64,000 nt of DNA from Paenibacillus sp. FSL R10-2782 (GCF_038592985.1 NZ_CP151951.1:1727001-1791000), one strand, 5' to 3'; positions 34,144-43,110 are shown, counted from the stretch's first letter. A program made the numbers and translations. The notes: generated from the letters alone by a model not told the origin.

Positions 34144-34374
34144 TTAGAGCTTACGAATTTCAAATAAATCATTGGGAGTGATATCGAAATAGATACACAA
34201 TTTAGTGATAAGAGAGGCAGGTATACGCTTGTTCTCCATGTCTTTATTATGCATTAAATCCATAATCGTTGTTCTTCTATGGTTAATATCCTCAGATAGC
34301 TTCAATACAGACAAATCGTGCTTTTCAATTATTTCTCCCAGTTTACAGTATAAGACCCAATCCTTATTATCCAT
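34144..34374 (-). CDS. Small XRE-type HTH regulator, distal copy
   Basis: A 76-residue one-domain helix-turn-helix protein of the YozG/Cro-CI type. It ends with LITKLCIYFDITPNDLFEIRKL, the family end. The HTH covers VLKLSEDINHRRTTIMDLMHNKDM. ATG at 34374 follows GGAGG. It is a tandem paralogue of the next upstream gene (34420), about two thirds identical, and lies 45 bases after it, so both are expressed from the divergent promoter at 34690-34751. Confidence 0.85.
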   Translation of the reverse strand: MDNKDWVLYCKLGEIIEKHDLSVLKLSEDINHRRTTIMDLMHNKDMENKRIPASLITKLCIYFDITPNDLFEIRKL

Positions 34375-34419
34375 TAAAAAACCTCCAGAGGTTCCGTCCA
34401 AACTGTATGACACTAAATG

Positions 34420-34659
34420 TTATTCATTAAGTTTACGAATTTCAAATAAATCGTTAGGAGTGATATCGAAATAAACACACAATTTAGTGATTAAGGTTGC
34501 TGATATTTTCTTTTTTTCCATATTGCTATTGTGCACCAGCTCCATAATTGTAGTTCTGCGATGTCCAATTTCCTCAGATAATTTCAGAACAGACATGTTA
34601 TCGTGCTGTTTTAAAATCTCATCCAACTTGCAATGTAAAATGTAACCTTGTTGATCCAT
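34420..34659 (-). CDS. Small XRE-type HTH regulator, proximal copy
   Basis: A 79-residue paralogue of the preceding entry, with SVLKLSEEIGHRRTTIMELV as its HTH and LITKLCVYFDITPNDLFEIR at its end. The ATG at 34659 follows GGAGG; a longer frame back to 34695 would run through the promoter repeat. Tandem copies could form heterodimers or bind the two operator copies with different strength; this is inference. Confidence 0.85.
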   Translation of the reverse strand: MDQQGYILHCKLDEILKQHDNMSVLKLSEEIGHRRTTIMELVHNSNMEKKKISATLITKLCVYFDITPNDLFEIRKLNE

Positions 34660-34689
34660 AGGAGCCTCCAGATGACTTAGAATAAAATA

Positions 34690-34751
34690 TTGCACTATGA
34701 AAGTGCATGTGATATATTGTGTTTATATAAAGTTGCACCATGAAAGTGCAA
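34690..34751. promoter_or_regulatory. Symmetrical divergent promoter with twin inverted repeats
   Basis: Two near-identical 17-bp palindromes, TGCACTATGAAAGTGCA (34691-34707) and TGCACCATGAAAGTGCA (34734-34750), are 43 bp apart. Each includes a TTGCAC -35 hexamer. On the plus strand TTGCAC (34690-34695) is followed after 17 bases by TATATT (34713-34718). On the minus strand TTGCAC (34751-34746) is followed after 16 bases by TATATA (34729-34724). A protein bound to the repeats would control both directions. The small HTH proteins are the obvious candidates. Confidence 0.75.
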
Positions 34752-34850
34752 TTAGTTCGTAACATATTATCATTTTATCAAAGGGATGTACAACATACCC
34801 TTGGTTTTGCTATTGCCATTTTTCCAAAAATAGAATTGGGGGATGATACC

Positions 34851-35507
34851 ATGATGCCAAATACTAAAGCCAACAAACAAGCCGTCAAAACCATTGTTCG
34901 TATGGGACAGGTTTGGGAGCAGACAGAAGAAAACGAAGAAACCGGGCTGCACTACTATCACATTACAGGTGCCCTCGACCGCCAATGGCAGACCATTGGG
35001 ATGAATGTAACGGATGCAATTCAAGTGTTTGAGCATGGGAGCGATAAAGTGTGGACACGAATCATTCAGTCAGCCCCATTTCATCCTGACCTGACTACGA
35101 ACGATTTAATTCATATGCTCAGTATTGGCCCAAAGGCTTGGCGTATACGCAACGCTATCCAAATCATATTGAATAACGTGGAAAGACGCAATGCATTTGT
35201 GAATCGTATTGTGAATGTGAATGACGAAGCTGTATTCAATCTATTATACAATATGAAAAATGAATTTCTTAGGCGCGATCAGCTTTCAAACCAGAAGTTC
35301 ATGGATTTATATGCTGTAAACCCTGTAGAGGCGTTATCGGTCTACTTTTTGGAGTCTGTGGATGTTCATACATATTGGGAGTGGAGCGAGGCAGGGGGTA
35401 CATATAGCAAAGCCATTCAGTACAAACAAGTGAAACCTGAAATGACTTTAGCCGAAGCTATTGAAAAGGCAGAAGCTGAAGCCAGAGACTTGGTTTCAGG
35501 CTACTAA
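34851..35507 (+). CDS. Hypothetical protein divergent from the twin HTH genes
   Basis: A 218-residue protein I do not recognise. It is soluble, with no signal or membrane helix. The N-terminal part (IVRMGQVWEQTEENEETGLHY) looks like beta strands; the middle and C-terminal parts are helical, with Asn-rich IILNNVERRNAFVNRIVNVN and a final acidic helix EAIEKAEAEARDLV. The ATG at 34851 follows GGGGGATG; the frame is open back to 34740, but that would start inside the operator. Shared control with the HTH pair suggests one module, function unknown. Confidence 0.7.
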   Translation: MMPNTKANKQAVKTIVRMGQVWEQTEENEETGLHYYHITGALDRQWQTIGMNVTDAIQVFEHGSDKVWTRIIQSAPFHPDLTTNDLIHMLSIGPKAWRIRNAIQIILNNVERRNAFVNRIVNVNDEAVFNLLYNMKNEFLRRDQLSNQKFMDLYAVNPVEALSVYFLESVDVHTYWEWSEAGGTYSKAIQYKQVKPEMTLAEAIEKAEAEARDLVSGY

Positions 35508-35560
35508 TATCGTGTGCTATCATGTTTTTAACCATTCTATTGGCTTAGATGGGCGGTCGG

Positions 35561-35591
35561 TTCGTCTCCTGCAAAGGAGGTGACGCCTGTG
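35561..35591 (+). promoter_or_regulatory. Hairpin that sequesters the toxin ribosome-binding site
   Basis: CTCCT (35566-35570) pairs with AGGAG (35575-35579) around GCAA, extended by CGT/ACG after a small bulge. The pairing covers the AAAGGAGGTG ribosome site of the peptide at 35589. Such sequestration is typical of type I toxin mRNAs. Confidence 0.6.
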
Positions 35592-35702
35592 GAGATTAAA
35601 GAGGCGCTGACATTAATGATAATGTTCGGTACATTGCTGGTGACGCTGATCGGATTAGTCATCACAATTGTCGTTGCATTGAACCATAACCAAAAGAAGT
35701 AG
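35589..35702 (+). CDS. Putative holin-like toxin peptide
   Basis: A 37-residue hydrophobic peptide. GTG start at 35589 after AAAGGAGGTG. It begins VEIKEALTLMIMFGTLLV, continues with a single membrane helix through IVVALNH, and ends NQKK. This is the classic layout of small peptides annotated as putative holin-like toxins in Bacillus and Paenibacillus (type I toxin-antitoxin, TxpA/BsrG-like). An antisense RNA antitoxin would be expected over the 3' side; I cannot identify its promoter reliably. It was too short for ordinary gene tracks. Confidence 0.8.
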   Translation: MEIKEALTLMIMFGTLLVTLIGLVITIVVALNHNQKK

Positions 35703-35728
35703 ATGAAAGCGGATGGGGTATTGATGTT

Positions 35729-35836
35729 TTGAAAATAGCAAAAAGTAAGGTATTGGATGAAGAGGATGTGCTGCTTCAATTTTCAGCGTTGAATGTAAAT
35801 AACAAGTTTTTGAGTGAGATAAAAGGAGATAAATAA
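35729..35836 (+). CDS. Small open frame before the orphan kinase
   Basis: A TTG-started frame of 35 residues (MKIAKSKVLDEEDVLLQFSA and on), ending 24 bases before the kinase gene. No family is recognised and the ribosome site (GGATGGGG) is weak. It may be a short leader peptide or the stub of a lost response-regulator gene. Confidence 0.3.
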   Translation: MKIAKSKVLDEEDVLLQFSALNVNNKFLSEIKGDK

Positions 35837-35860
35837 AGAAAAGATGAGCGGTGATTATCC

Positions 35861-37330
35861 ATGAGAATTAGCATCAAGCTGAAATTTAGTCTGTTCCTGG
35901 CTGTACTGCTTATTCTCGCTCTAGGCGTGCTAAGCTATTTTGTTCTTCAAGGGGTGGAAAGGAACCAGCTAACTCAAATCGAGGCTTATCTGGCCCAACA
36001 CGTCAAAACGGTTAATCTGCGAGTGAAGCAGACTTTCTATACAGGAACGAGGTTGGAGCAGCAGATATTTATGAGGCAGCGGGGCCGGGGATTGGCTACG
36101 GAGCTGGCCGGATTTACCGGATTGGGAGTCACGCTTTATGATGGGCAGGGACTCCAGGTAGGCACCACTATTCAAGACCCTCCAGTGGTAGACCAGCAAA
36201 GTGAAGTGAATGCTGCCCTGGCCTATGCGTTGCACAATAAAATAGCATATGAGGTTGTGGGGGACACACTCCTGTATCTGGCTCCGCTCCAAGGGCCTGA
36301 GGAGCAAATGGGGGTAGTAAAGTTGCAATATTCACTCAAAAACTCGCAGAGTTTTCTGCGAACCCTCCAGAATTTGTTCCTGACTACAGGGATCGCGGTG
36401 CTTTTACTAAGCTTCATCATCGGATATTTGTATTTTAACCGTGCAGCCGCAGCCATTGGACGGTTGAAAAAGGCGGCAGAGGATATCCGCCGTGCCGAAT
36501 ATATCCAGGCTCCTCCAGTTGGGCGAAAGGATGAACTGGGCGAGCTGGCCGAGGGCATTTACTTTATGAGCAAGGAGATTGAGCAGAGTATTGCTGCCAA
36601 GGATGAAGAGCAACGGAAGCTGCAACTGGCCATCCACAAACTCCAGGCGCTGGAGAAGCAGCAGAAGCAATATATCGGCAACATTAGCCATGAATTCAAG
36701 ACGCCACTGACCTCCATTAAAGCTTACGTGGATTTGCTGAATATGTACGACGATGATCCCAAGCTACTGCTGGAGGCCAAGGCCAGCATCACCAAAGAAA
36801 CTCAGCGGCTATATGAAATGGTGGAGAAGGTGCTACAGGTGTCGGCGCTGGAAACATATGATTTTGAGTCACAGGCCGAGCTGTTGGAGGTTGCAGAGGG
36901 GCTGAGGGATGTTTGTGCACGTATGAGCGGCAAGGCGGAGCGCTTTGGTATCACTATTTCCTGCGATGCGGAGCCAGCCCATATCTGGATTGATAAAGAG
37001 AGTTTTATGCATATTTTTATTAATTTGCTGGACAATGCGATCAAATATAATGTTCCTCAAGGAACGATTCATGTTCACAGCGAGCTTAGGGACAATCGGG
37101 TAACGATCACGATCCGTGATTCCGGTATAGGCATTCCTGATGAATCCAGGGAGAGGATTTTTGAGCCCTTCTATACGGTCAACCGCGACCGATCCAGGCA
37201 ATCGGGCGGCACGGGACTGGGACTGTCACTGGTGCGCAATCTGGTTGAGAAGCAGAATGGAAGCATTACGCTGCTGGAGACGGAAGGCAAAGGCTCGGTC
37301 TTCGAGCTGACTTTTCCGGCCACATCTTGA
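35861..37330 (+). CDS. Membrane sensor histidine kinase (orphan)
   Basis: A 489-residue HisKA-type kinase. Two membrane helices (about 8-28 and 172-193) flank an extracellular sensor of about 140 residues; a HAMP follows (about 195-245). The H box is NISHEFKTPLTSI with the phospho-acceptor His near 275. N, G1 and G2 boxes are LLDNAIKYN, DSGIGIP and GGTGLGLSL. No response regulator gene is adjacent on either side, which is unusual. The next gene encodes a lipoprotein that could act as an extracellular partner or a target. Confidence 0.94.
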   Translation: MRISIKLKFSLFLAVLLILALGVLSYFVLQGVERNQLTQIEAYLAQHVKTVNLRVKQTFYTGTRLEQQIFMRQRGRGLATELAGFTGLGVTLYDGQGLQVGTTIQDPPVVDQQSEVNAALAYALHNKIAYEVVGDTLLYLAPLQGPEEQMGVVKLQYSLKNSQSFLRTLQNLFLTTGIAVLLLSFIIGYLYFNRAAAAIGRLKKAAEDIRRAEYIQAPPVGRKDELGELAEGIYFMSKEIEQSIAAKDEEQRKLQLAIHKLQALEKQQKQYIGNISHEFKTPLTSIKAYVDLLNMYDDDPKLLLEAKASITKETQRLYEMVEKVLQVSALETYDFESQAELLEVAEGLRDVCARMSGKAERFGITISCDAEPAHIWIDKESFMHIFINLLDNAIKYNVPQGTIHVHSELRDNRVTITIRDSGIGIPDESRERIFEPFYTVNRDRSRQSGGTGLGLSLVRNLVEKQNGSITLLETEGKGSVFELTFPATS

Positions 37331-37528
37331 TAGGTCTGTACTCTGTATCAAAGCTACTCCATAAGTTTACAACTTGGAAACAAGTAGCCGTGGTTTGGAA
37401 AAACTTCTACGGTATGCTTAGAGCAAGCTAAGGTTACACACCACTCAAGATTAGGTTTCCAAAGCGAGGTTTGTACGAAACGAATTCAATCAGTCCATGC
37501 TCTACAAATCTTTAGGGGGAATCATGCA

Positions 37529-38635
37529 ATGAACGCAAATATCTACAGCAAGCTGGTCAAGACAGGACTCATACTGCTCGCCACGGCGACTCTTATGTCG
37601 ATGACTGCTTGTTCTACGGGAAACACGGAGGCCCGGCAGGTCGTAGAGAAGTCCGGTAAAAAGATTACCGTGATGGATAACACCGCTGAATCCGTATACA
37701 CTAAGTTAAAGCTGGAGGGCATTTCCAAGATTGAGGGTGTGCGCGGGATGGATTGGGTGAGTGAAGACACGCTTGTGGTTGATAAAGAGAACAGGAAGCT
37801 GTCCCCCGTGATGATTGAGGGAGAAAAACGTTATCCACATAACCTCTATCAATATGATCTTGCTTCCAATGGGGAGACGCCGCTGCTGAAGGGGGAGAAA
37901 AGCTATGGATTTGCCAAGCTGTCCCCTGACAGGAAGCATATGCTCTATCAGCAGTTGTATGAGTCCACAGGAATCGGCTACATCATGAATCTTGAAACTG
38001 GCGTTTCCGTGAAAATGGTCGATGCAGAGTTTATGGCCGGGGAAGGCGTATGGGAGGATACAGGTCACGTTATTTTTCCCAATATGGAAGGGGACATTAT
38101 CAGGGCTGATGTGAATGGAAAAAGTGAGGTCGCGGTCAAGACTGGACAGAGAAGTGTTTCTAGCGTGGCTCAGTCGGGAAATACGATCTACTATGTCGCT
38201 ATGGGGGAAATGATCGCCTATGATACAGAAACTAGGCAATCCGAAGTCCTGAAAAAAGATGTCTGGGTGGTCCTTCCTTCCCCGGATGGCAGCAAGCTGG
38301 CGGTTGTTAAACACACCAAACCCGGGGAGAACGTATTGGTTCTCTGCGATATCAAAGGGAAAGAGCTGTCCACATTGGCTACGGGTATGCAACTGTTCGG
38401 TACAAGCTGGTCGCCGGATGGCAGCAAGCTGGCCTATGCGGTTTCAGAGGATGGAGATAAATACCGTATTTTCATTACAGAAGCAGAAACAGGGGAGCAA
38501 ACTCCGGTCTTGGGCGATAATGGTATAAGTGACCAGCTACGCTGGAGCCCTTTCGGTAAAAAGCTGCTCATTCCAACAGGGGTCTTGAAGGGCACTGGAT
38601 ATCAATCTACGGCTTATGTAATCAAGTTGTCTTGA
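37529..38635 (+). CDS. Beta-propeller (TolB/PD40-like) lipoprotein
   Basis: A 368-residue lipoprotein with signal lipobox MTAC (Cys28). The body shows repeated propeller motifs such as AKLSPDRKHMLYQQ, PSPDGSKLAVVKH, WSPDGSKLAYAVSEDG and WSPFGKKLLIPTG, as in PD40/WD40-like repeats. It is probably anchored outside the membrane and binds protein or ligand. It follows the orphan kinase by 198 bases with its own GGGGG ribosome site, so co-expression is possible but not shown. Confidence 0.85.
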   Translation: MNANIYSKLVKTGLILLATATLMSMTACSTGNTEARQVVEKSGKKITVMDNTAESVYTKLKLEGISKIEGVRGMDWVSEDTLVVDKENRKLSPVMIEGEKRYPHNLYQYDLASNGETPLLKGEKSYGFAKLSPDRKHMLYQQLYESTGIGYIMNLETGVSVKMVDAEFMAGEGVWEDTGHVIFPNMEGDIIRADVNGKSEVAVKTGQRSVSSVAQSGNTIYYVAMGEMIAYDTETRQSEVLKKDVWVVLPSPDGSKLAVVKHTKPGENVLVLCDIKGKELSTLATGMQLFGTSWSPDGSKLAYAVSEDGDKYRIFITEAETGEQTPVLGDNGISDQLRWSPFGKKLLIPTGVLKGTGYQSTAYVIKLS

Positions 38636-38680
38636 ACCAAAATCATTCATTTTGGGAATATTAAGAGGAGGATGAATGCG

Positions 38681-39355
38681 ATGAAAATAACAGAAGTGCT
38701 CTTAAATACACACAGATTCGAAGCCACGAAAGCTTTTTACGGCTCTCTCTTGGGTATGGAAGTTCTAGAAGAAACCGCTTCACGGTTGTCATTTGGAGCT
38801 GGCGATTCAGTTCTTGCTTTTCAGGAAAATTCCCTCATGGAGAATGAGTTTTATCACGTTGCGTTTGCGATTCCAACCAATAAGTTCATAGAGGCAAAAC
38901 AATGGGTGATTGAACGGGGCATCTCATTGATTTCAAGAAGCGGAGAGGATGAGTTTCTTTTCGAAGGCTGGAATGCAACAGCACTTTACTTCTATGATCC
39001 GGATCATAACCTCATCGAGTTCATTGCTCACCATTCGCTCGACAACGGAGTAGATGAAGCCTTCGGGTCAAAGCATCTACTTCGTATAAGTGAGATTGGC
39101 CTTCCAGTCGATAATGTTCCAGAATTTTGCAAAAAAATTACAGAAATGTTCCAAATTGATTCATGGGGTGAGGCCGGGCAGCAATTTACTCCGCTCGGGG
39201 ACGCGGAAGGACTATTGATTGTCATAGACAAGGAGCGGCCTTGGTTCCCGGACGATAGGGTGCCATGCGGGTTCAACACCAAGGTCGTGATTAAAGGTGC
39301 AGGTTCTGCCAGTCTTTCGCTTCAAAATGGCTTGTACGAATTGAGATCAATCTGA
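38681..39355 (+). CDS. VOC/glyoxalase-fold protein
   Basis: A 224-residue protein of the vicinal oxygen chelate superfamily with two modules. The first has LNTHRFEATKAFYGSLLGME and ALYFYDPDHNLIEFIAHH, the second starts RISEIGLPVDNVPEFCKKI and is less typical. Metal ligands His and Glu can be seen (DPDHNLIEF). Enzyme role unknown; such proteins include dioxygenases and resistance factors. ATG at 38681 is preferred because AGGAGG is 9 bases upstream; ATG at 38672 touches it. Confidence 0.87.
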   Translation: MKITEVLLNTHRFEATKAFYGSLLGMEVLEETASRLSFGAGDSVLAFQENSLMENEFYHVAFAIPTNKFIEAKQWVIERGISLISRSGEDEFLFEGWNATALYFYDPDHNLIEFIAHHSLDNGVDEAFGSKHLLRISEIGLPVDNVPEFCKKITEMFQIDSWGEAGQQFTPLGDAEGLLIVIDKERPWFPDDRVPCGFNTKVVIKGAGSASLSLQNGLYELRSI

Positions 39356-39402
39356 TTAATTAGATAAAGGGTATTAGCCCAAAGGCATACTTTTGTAAAC
39401 AA

Positions 39403-39424
39403 AGTGGCCCTAAAATGGGCCACT
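39403..39424. terminator. Perfect hairpin between VOC and Rrf2 genes
   Basis: AGTGGCCC and GGGCCACT form an 8-bp stem with the loop TAAAAT. A short T-rich tail is present only on the minus strand, so it may terminate the Rrf2 transcript. Strength uncertain. Confidence 0.5.
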
Positions 39425-39556
39425 GGTATAATATTATATACAGTATAAGCTATTTGATTTCTGTACTCTGCATATGCTCTAAGTCGTTTCTCCATACTAT
39501 TAACATAAAATATAAAAGGTTTGTTATATCTATAATTATCCCGAAATAAATAGGGC

Positions 39557-39961
39557 TCAGAGAACCATTTTTATATCTTTGGCAAGCTCGGATAACTTTT
39601 GATTCCTGAGATGCTCATCCATTTTGGTCTCCGCTGTAACCATTACTTTTTGAATTAAGCATTCTGCTTCATGATTCATACAACAGTCGAACAAAGAAGT
39701 TGTGCCTTCAATCGCATGAATAACATCTAGAAACGAAATATCCTCCCAGTTCCGCTTTAATCTATAACCGCCATTGGCACCCGAAGTAGATTCAATCATT
39801 CCCGCCTTGACCAGCTTGGTCAGTATTTTGGACAAGTAAGTAGGGGAAACCCCTTGTTGATCCGCCAACTGTTGTACACCAACAGGCTTATTTTTAGGGG
39901 TTGATACTACCAGAAAGAGCATGGTGTGAAGGGCATAATTCGTCGCTTTAGAATACTTCAT
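39557..39961 (-). CDS. Rrf2-family regulator with cysteine cluster
   Basis: A 134-residue Rrf2-family winged-helix regulator. The HTH reads VQQLADQQGVSPTYLSKILTKL, the wing SGANGGYRL. Three cysteines in DCCMNHEAECLI (about 99-110) resemble the Fe-S ligand region of IscR/NsrR/YwnA-type proteins, so redox or NO sensing is possible. The start ATG at 39961 lacks a strong site (GAGGTGATC is nearby). No target gene is adjacent; the VOC gene is convergent. Confidence 0.9.
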   Translation of the reverse strand: MKYSKATNYALHTMLFLVVSTPKNKPVGVQQLADQQGVSPTYLSKILTKLVKAGMIESTSGANGGYRLKRNWEDISFLDVIHAIEGTTSLFDCCMNHEAECLIQKVMVTAETKMDEHLRNQKLSELAKDIKMVL

Positions 39962-40052
39962 GCTCGTTGATCACCTCAATTCAGGATTTAATCTATATAT
40001 AATATCCTTCATAATGTGGCATCGTCAAATTTCGAATGCTCTTATTTAATAC

Positions 40053-40102
40053 GTATCCACAGGTGTCCACACTCACCCGCAAATACTGCATAAAATATCC
40101 CG
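40053..40102. repeat. Dispersed 50-bp repeat, copy 2
   Basis: Gap-free counterpart of 28463-28512, about 70 to 75 percent identical. It lies directly upstream of the YunC gene. On the minus strand it opens a 32-codon frame (MQYLRVSVDTCGYVLNK and on). Confidence 0.5.
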
Positions 40103-40132
40103 GATGAACAAAGAGGAGGTGCAGTGAGAACA

Positions 40133-40435
40133 ATGATACACATGGAACCCGTACAAGTGGGTGAGCATACATTTATCGGAGTTGAGGTCAAACTGCCTAA
40201 AACAACGCTGTTGACCATCTCCAACTCCCGTGGTTACATCATGTGCGGCGCACTGGATGTCGGATTGCTGAATGAACGGCTGGGAGATCGGAAAATTCTT
40301 GCCGCACGAGCTGTGGGGGTAAAAACGCTGCGCGAATTGCTGGAAGCACCCATGGAGTCGGTGACGACGGAAGCGGAGCAGCTTGGAATTAAGCCGGGTA
40401 TGCCGGGGTATGAGGCACTTTTGAAGCTGGTCTAA
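40133..40435 (+). CDS. yunC: YunC-like DUF1805 protein
   Basis: A 100-residue DUF1805 protein, close to B. subtilis YunC. Conserved stretches are VKLPKTTLLTISNSRGYIMCGALDVGLLN and RAVGVKTLRELLEAPMESVT (in parts). Function is unknown. GAGGAGGTGC lies upstream; GTG at 40124 or ATG at 40133 could be used, and 40133 aligns with the B. subtilis start. A terminator follows. Confidence 0.9.
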   Translation: MIHMEPVQVGEHTFIGVEVKLPKTTLLTISNSRGYIMCGALDVGLLNERLGDRKILAARAVGVKTLRELLEAPMESVTTEAEQLGIKPGMPGYEALLKLV

Positions 40436-40470
40436 GTGGAGCATTTGCTGCACGAAGGTAGAAAAACGCG

Positions 40471-40502
40471 AAAAAACCGGGGCTACTTCGCTCCGGTTTT
40501 TT
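40471..40502. terminator. Bidirectional terminator between yunC and mtnA
   Basis: AAAAAACCGG and CCGGTTTTTT form a perfect 10-bp stem with a 12-base loop; convergent genes share it. Confidence 0.88.
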
Positions 40503-40573
40503 CAATAGAAAAGTTACATTTTATCGAGTAAAACGATTTCGCTTTCATATGGGCTGCATGCCTGGCAGATGAA

Positions 40574-41689
40574 TTAATCCGCAAATAAAGCGGGCAGGCT
40601 GTCGCTAAAGGGAGCTTTGACGATCCCTTTTTCGGTAATGATGGCGGTAATGTATTCATGAGGCGTAATGTCGAAAGCAGGGTTATAGACCTTGATGCCC
40701 TGTGGGGCTGTCCTTTTGCCGAAGCTTTCGGTGACTTCCTCCGCAGGACGCTCCTCGATGGGAATGTCTGCGCCTGTAGCAGTATGCAAATCAATCGTAG
40801 ATAGCGGTGAAGCTACATAAAAAGGGATGCCATGTGCCTTGGCCAGCACAGCTAAGCTGTAAGTGCCGATCTTGTTGGCGACATCGCCATTAGCCGCCAC
40901 TCTGTCCGTGCCGACGATGACGGCCTGAACCCAGCCTTTGGCCATGACCATCCCTGCCATGTTGTCACACAGCAGGGTTACATCAATGCCAGCCTGCTGA
41001 AGCTCAAACGCGGTCAAGCGTGCGCCTTGGAGCACGGGACGTGTTTCGTCGGCAAACACTTTCAGGTGTATGCCATTTTCATGTGCAAGGTACATAGGAG
41101 CGAGTGCCGTCCCGTATTTCGCTGTCGCCAGTCCGCCTGCATTGCAGTGAGTGAGCACGCCCATACCGTCTTGGAATAGAGGTAAAGCATGGACGCCGAT
41201 CAGGCGGCATACTTCCTCATCCTCTGCCTGAATGGATATAGCTTCACGCTCCAATCCGGCATTCCAATCCTCGACCCGTCCTTCCGTCGCTTCGGCGGTT
41301 AGTTCTTTGGCCCGCTTCTTCATGCGGTCCAGCGCCCAGAACAGGTTCACTGCGGTCGGTCGTGATGTAGCCAAATGCCCGCAAATGCTGTGTACATGTG
41401 CCAGCCATCCAGCAGCATCGGTTCCGCCGTAAGCGGAAGCACCCAGCACGACGCCGTAGGCCGCAGCCATTCCGATGGCTGGCGCACCGCGTACCTTCAT
41501 GGCATGGATGCCATCCCACACTTCCTCGGCTGTGAACAGCTCCAGCATCACGATGGATTCGGGCAGCAGGCGCTGGTCCAGCATGGACAAGTAGTCACTT
41601 TTCCACACCAGCGACGAGAGAGCCTGACCAGGCACGATTGCTTCATTGGAAGCTTTAGTCGCAGATTCTTTATTTTCACTCATATCCAT
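40574..41689 (-). CDS. mtnA: S-methyl-5-thioribose-1-phosphate isomerase
   Basis: A 371-residue MtnA, which converts methylthioribose-1-phosphate to methylthioribulose-1-phosphate in methionine salvage. Family stretches include [19 protein letters not shown] (about 66-84), [19 protein letters not shown] with the catalytic Cys (about 180-198), and [36 protein letters not shown] (in parts) with the catalytic Asp. Its ATG overlaps the mtnK stop by one base (TAATG), so both are coupled. The later mtnWXBD genes are not in the window. Confidence 0.95.
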   Translation of the reverse strand: MDMSENKESATKASNEAIVPGQALSSLVWKSDYLSMLDQRLLPESIVMLELFTAEEVWDGIHAMKVRGAPAIGMAAAYGVVLGASAYGGTDAAGWLAHVHSICGHLATSRPTAVNLFWALDRMKKRAKELTAEATEGRVEDWNAGLEREAISIQAEDEEVCRLIGVHALPLFQDGMGVLTHCNAGGLATAKYGTALAPMYLAHENGIHLKVFADETRPVLQGARLTAFELQQAGIDVTLLCDNMAGMVMAKGWVQAVIVGTDRVAANGDVANKIGTYSLAVLAKAHGIPFYVASPLSTIDLHTATGADIPIEERPAEEVTESFGKRTAPQGIKVYNPAFDITPHEYITAIITEKGIVKAPFSDSLPALFAD

Positions 41690-42912
41690 TAAGCTCCTTT
41701 AGTTTGGGCAGCCGTTGCTGTCTGAATAATGTCTCCCAATTCACGGATCGAATGCACCTCGCGATTGCGGAGAACCAAGGCTTTTCCTATAGATAACGCC
41801 AGTCTTTCCGCTGCTTCCTTGACCGCAGGATCGGCAATCGTGTCTATATCGGCCACATGCGACAAGCTAATAATTCGTCGGATGACCTTGCAGCCTGCAA
41901 AGCCAATCGTATCTTGCAGCACTTTCTGGAGGTACAAGTCCTGATATCCCGGCGTGCGGGCCATGTGGTCAGTAACATGCTCGTCCCACAGTTTGCGGAA
42001 CCCGCTCTCAAACTGCTCCCATACCTGAATGGAAGTCTCTAAAAGCCAGTCACGGCGTTCCTGTACAGCTATCTCGCCAGAAGTCCATCCAGGCTGTGCT
42101 ACATAGTTCAACAGCAGGTTGGCAATCACCGCTCCGATATCAAAGCCCATCGGTCCGTAGTAGGCAAACTCGGGATCAATGACTTTAGTGGACTCCGCTG
42201 TTACAAAAATACTGCCTGTATGAAGATCACCGTGCAGAAGCGCTTCTGTCCGCGTCAGAAATTTCTCGCGCAGCAAAGCTACTTCCAGATGAATGGCCTG
42301 ATCTGTACGAAGCGCCTCTGCTTCGTCTTCGATATAGGAACCATAGTTGTTATTGTCTGAATACCGATAGGGCTCGTCCAAAATAAGATCCTCGGTGATT
42401 TTACAAAGATCCGGATTTATAAAGCGCTTGACCAGCTCTTTTTTGTCCTGCTGATTCATGCCCAGATCCGAGGTGAAAAAGAGCGTACGTGCTAGAAACT
42501 CTCCAATATGGTCAGCAAAATGCGGATATGTGTTTCCTTCAATTAATCCTTTGCGCATGATTGTATACGAGCTTAGATCCTCCATCACGGTCAAGGCGAG
42601 TTCATCGTCATAGCCGAGTACCGCAGGAACCAGCTTAGGGCAAATGTGGTGCTCCTGCTGAAGCGCCTCGCGTTCAATACGGGCACGATCCAGTGACAGC
42701 GGCCAGGATTCCCCCACGATTTTCACATAGGGAAGCGCCTGTTTGGCAATGATACTCTTGTCAGATTCAGAATCCGTTATATGAAAAACCAGATTCAGGT
42801 TGCCATCACCGATTTCGCGGCATTCCAGACGAGCATCCTGACTAAAAAATCCGGGGATGTTCTTCACAAATTCTATTGCTTCTTCTGTCGTTAAAGCATG
42901 ATATTGGGACAA
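41689..42912 (-). CDS. mtnK: S-methyl-5-thioribose kinase
   Basis: A 407-residue MtnK, which phosphorylates methylthioribose with ATP. Family features: [13 protein letters not shown] (nucleotide loop), [13 protein letters not shown] with the catalytic Asp, and [19 protein letters not shown] with the metal-binding Asp. The start is placed at TTG 42912, because GGAGGTGA lies 5 bases before it; ATG codons further upstream to 42945 have no site. B. subtilis mtnKA is under an S-box SAM riboswitch; I could not find one here. Confidence 0.93.
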   Translation of the reverse strand: MSQYHALTTEEAIEFVKNIPGFFSQDARLECREIGDGNLNLVFHITDSESDKSIIAKQALPYVKIVGESWPLSLDRARIEREALQQEHHICPKLVPAVLGYDDELALTVMEDLSSYTIMRKGLIEGNTYPHFADHIGEFLARTLFFTSDLGMNQQDKKELVKRFINPDLCKITEDLILDEPYRYSDNNNYGSYIEDEAEALRTDQAIHLEVALLREKFLTRTEALLHGDLHTGSIFVTAESTKVIDPEFAYYGPMGFDIGAVIANLLLNYVAQPGWTSGEIAVQERRDWLLETSIQVWEQFESGFRKLWDEHVTDHMARTPGYQDLYLQKVLQDTIGFAGCKVIRRIISLSHVADIDTIADPAVKEAAERLALSIGKALVLRNREVHSIRELGDIIQTATAAQTKGA

Positions 42913-43074
42913 CGAAGTCACCTCCATAAATTGTGCATACATCAATGATGAGAAATACTACAAGATTAAACCAACCATTTTGCTTGGATAGAGCCAAGTA
43001 TAACGAAAATCGTTTGAGTTTTGTACATTTTTTTTTGTGGGGCGGCGGAATAGGAGGAAGGAACGTTAGATTTT

Positions 43075-43100
43075 GTTTCGTCTTCATATGAGAAGGGTAA
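43075..43100 (+). promoter_or_regulatory. SigB-like promoter candidate for dps
   Basis: GTTTCG at 43075-43080, 14-base spacer, GGGTAA at 43095-43100 resembles the SigB consensus GTTTAA-N12-15-GGGTAT. General-stress control of dps is known in B. subtilis. Many paenibacilli appear to lack SigB, so this may be coincidence. Confidence 0.35.
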
Positions 43101-43110
43101 ATAATAAACA

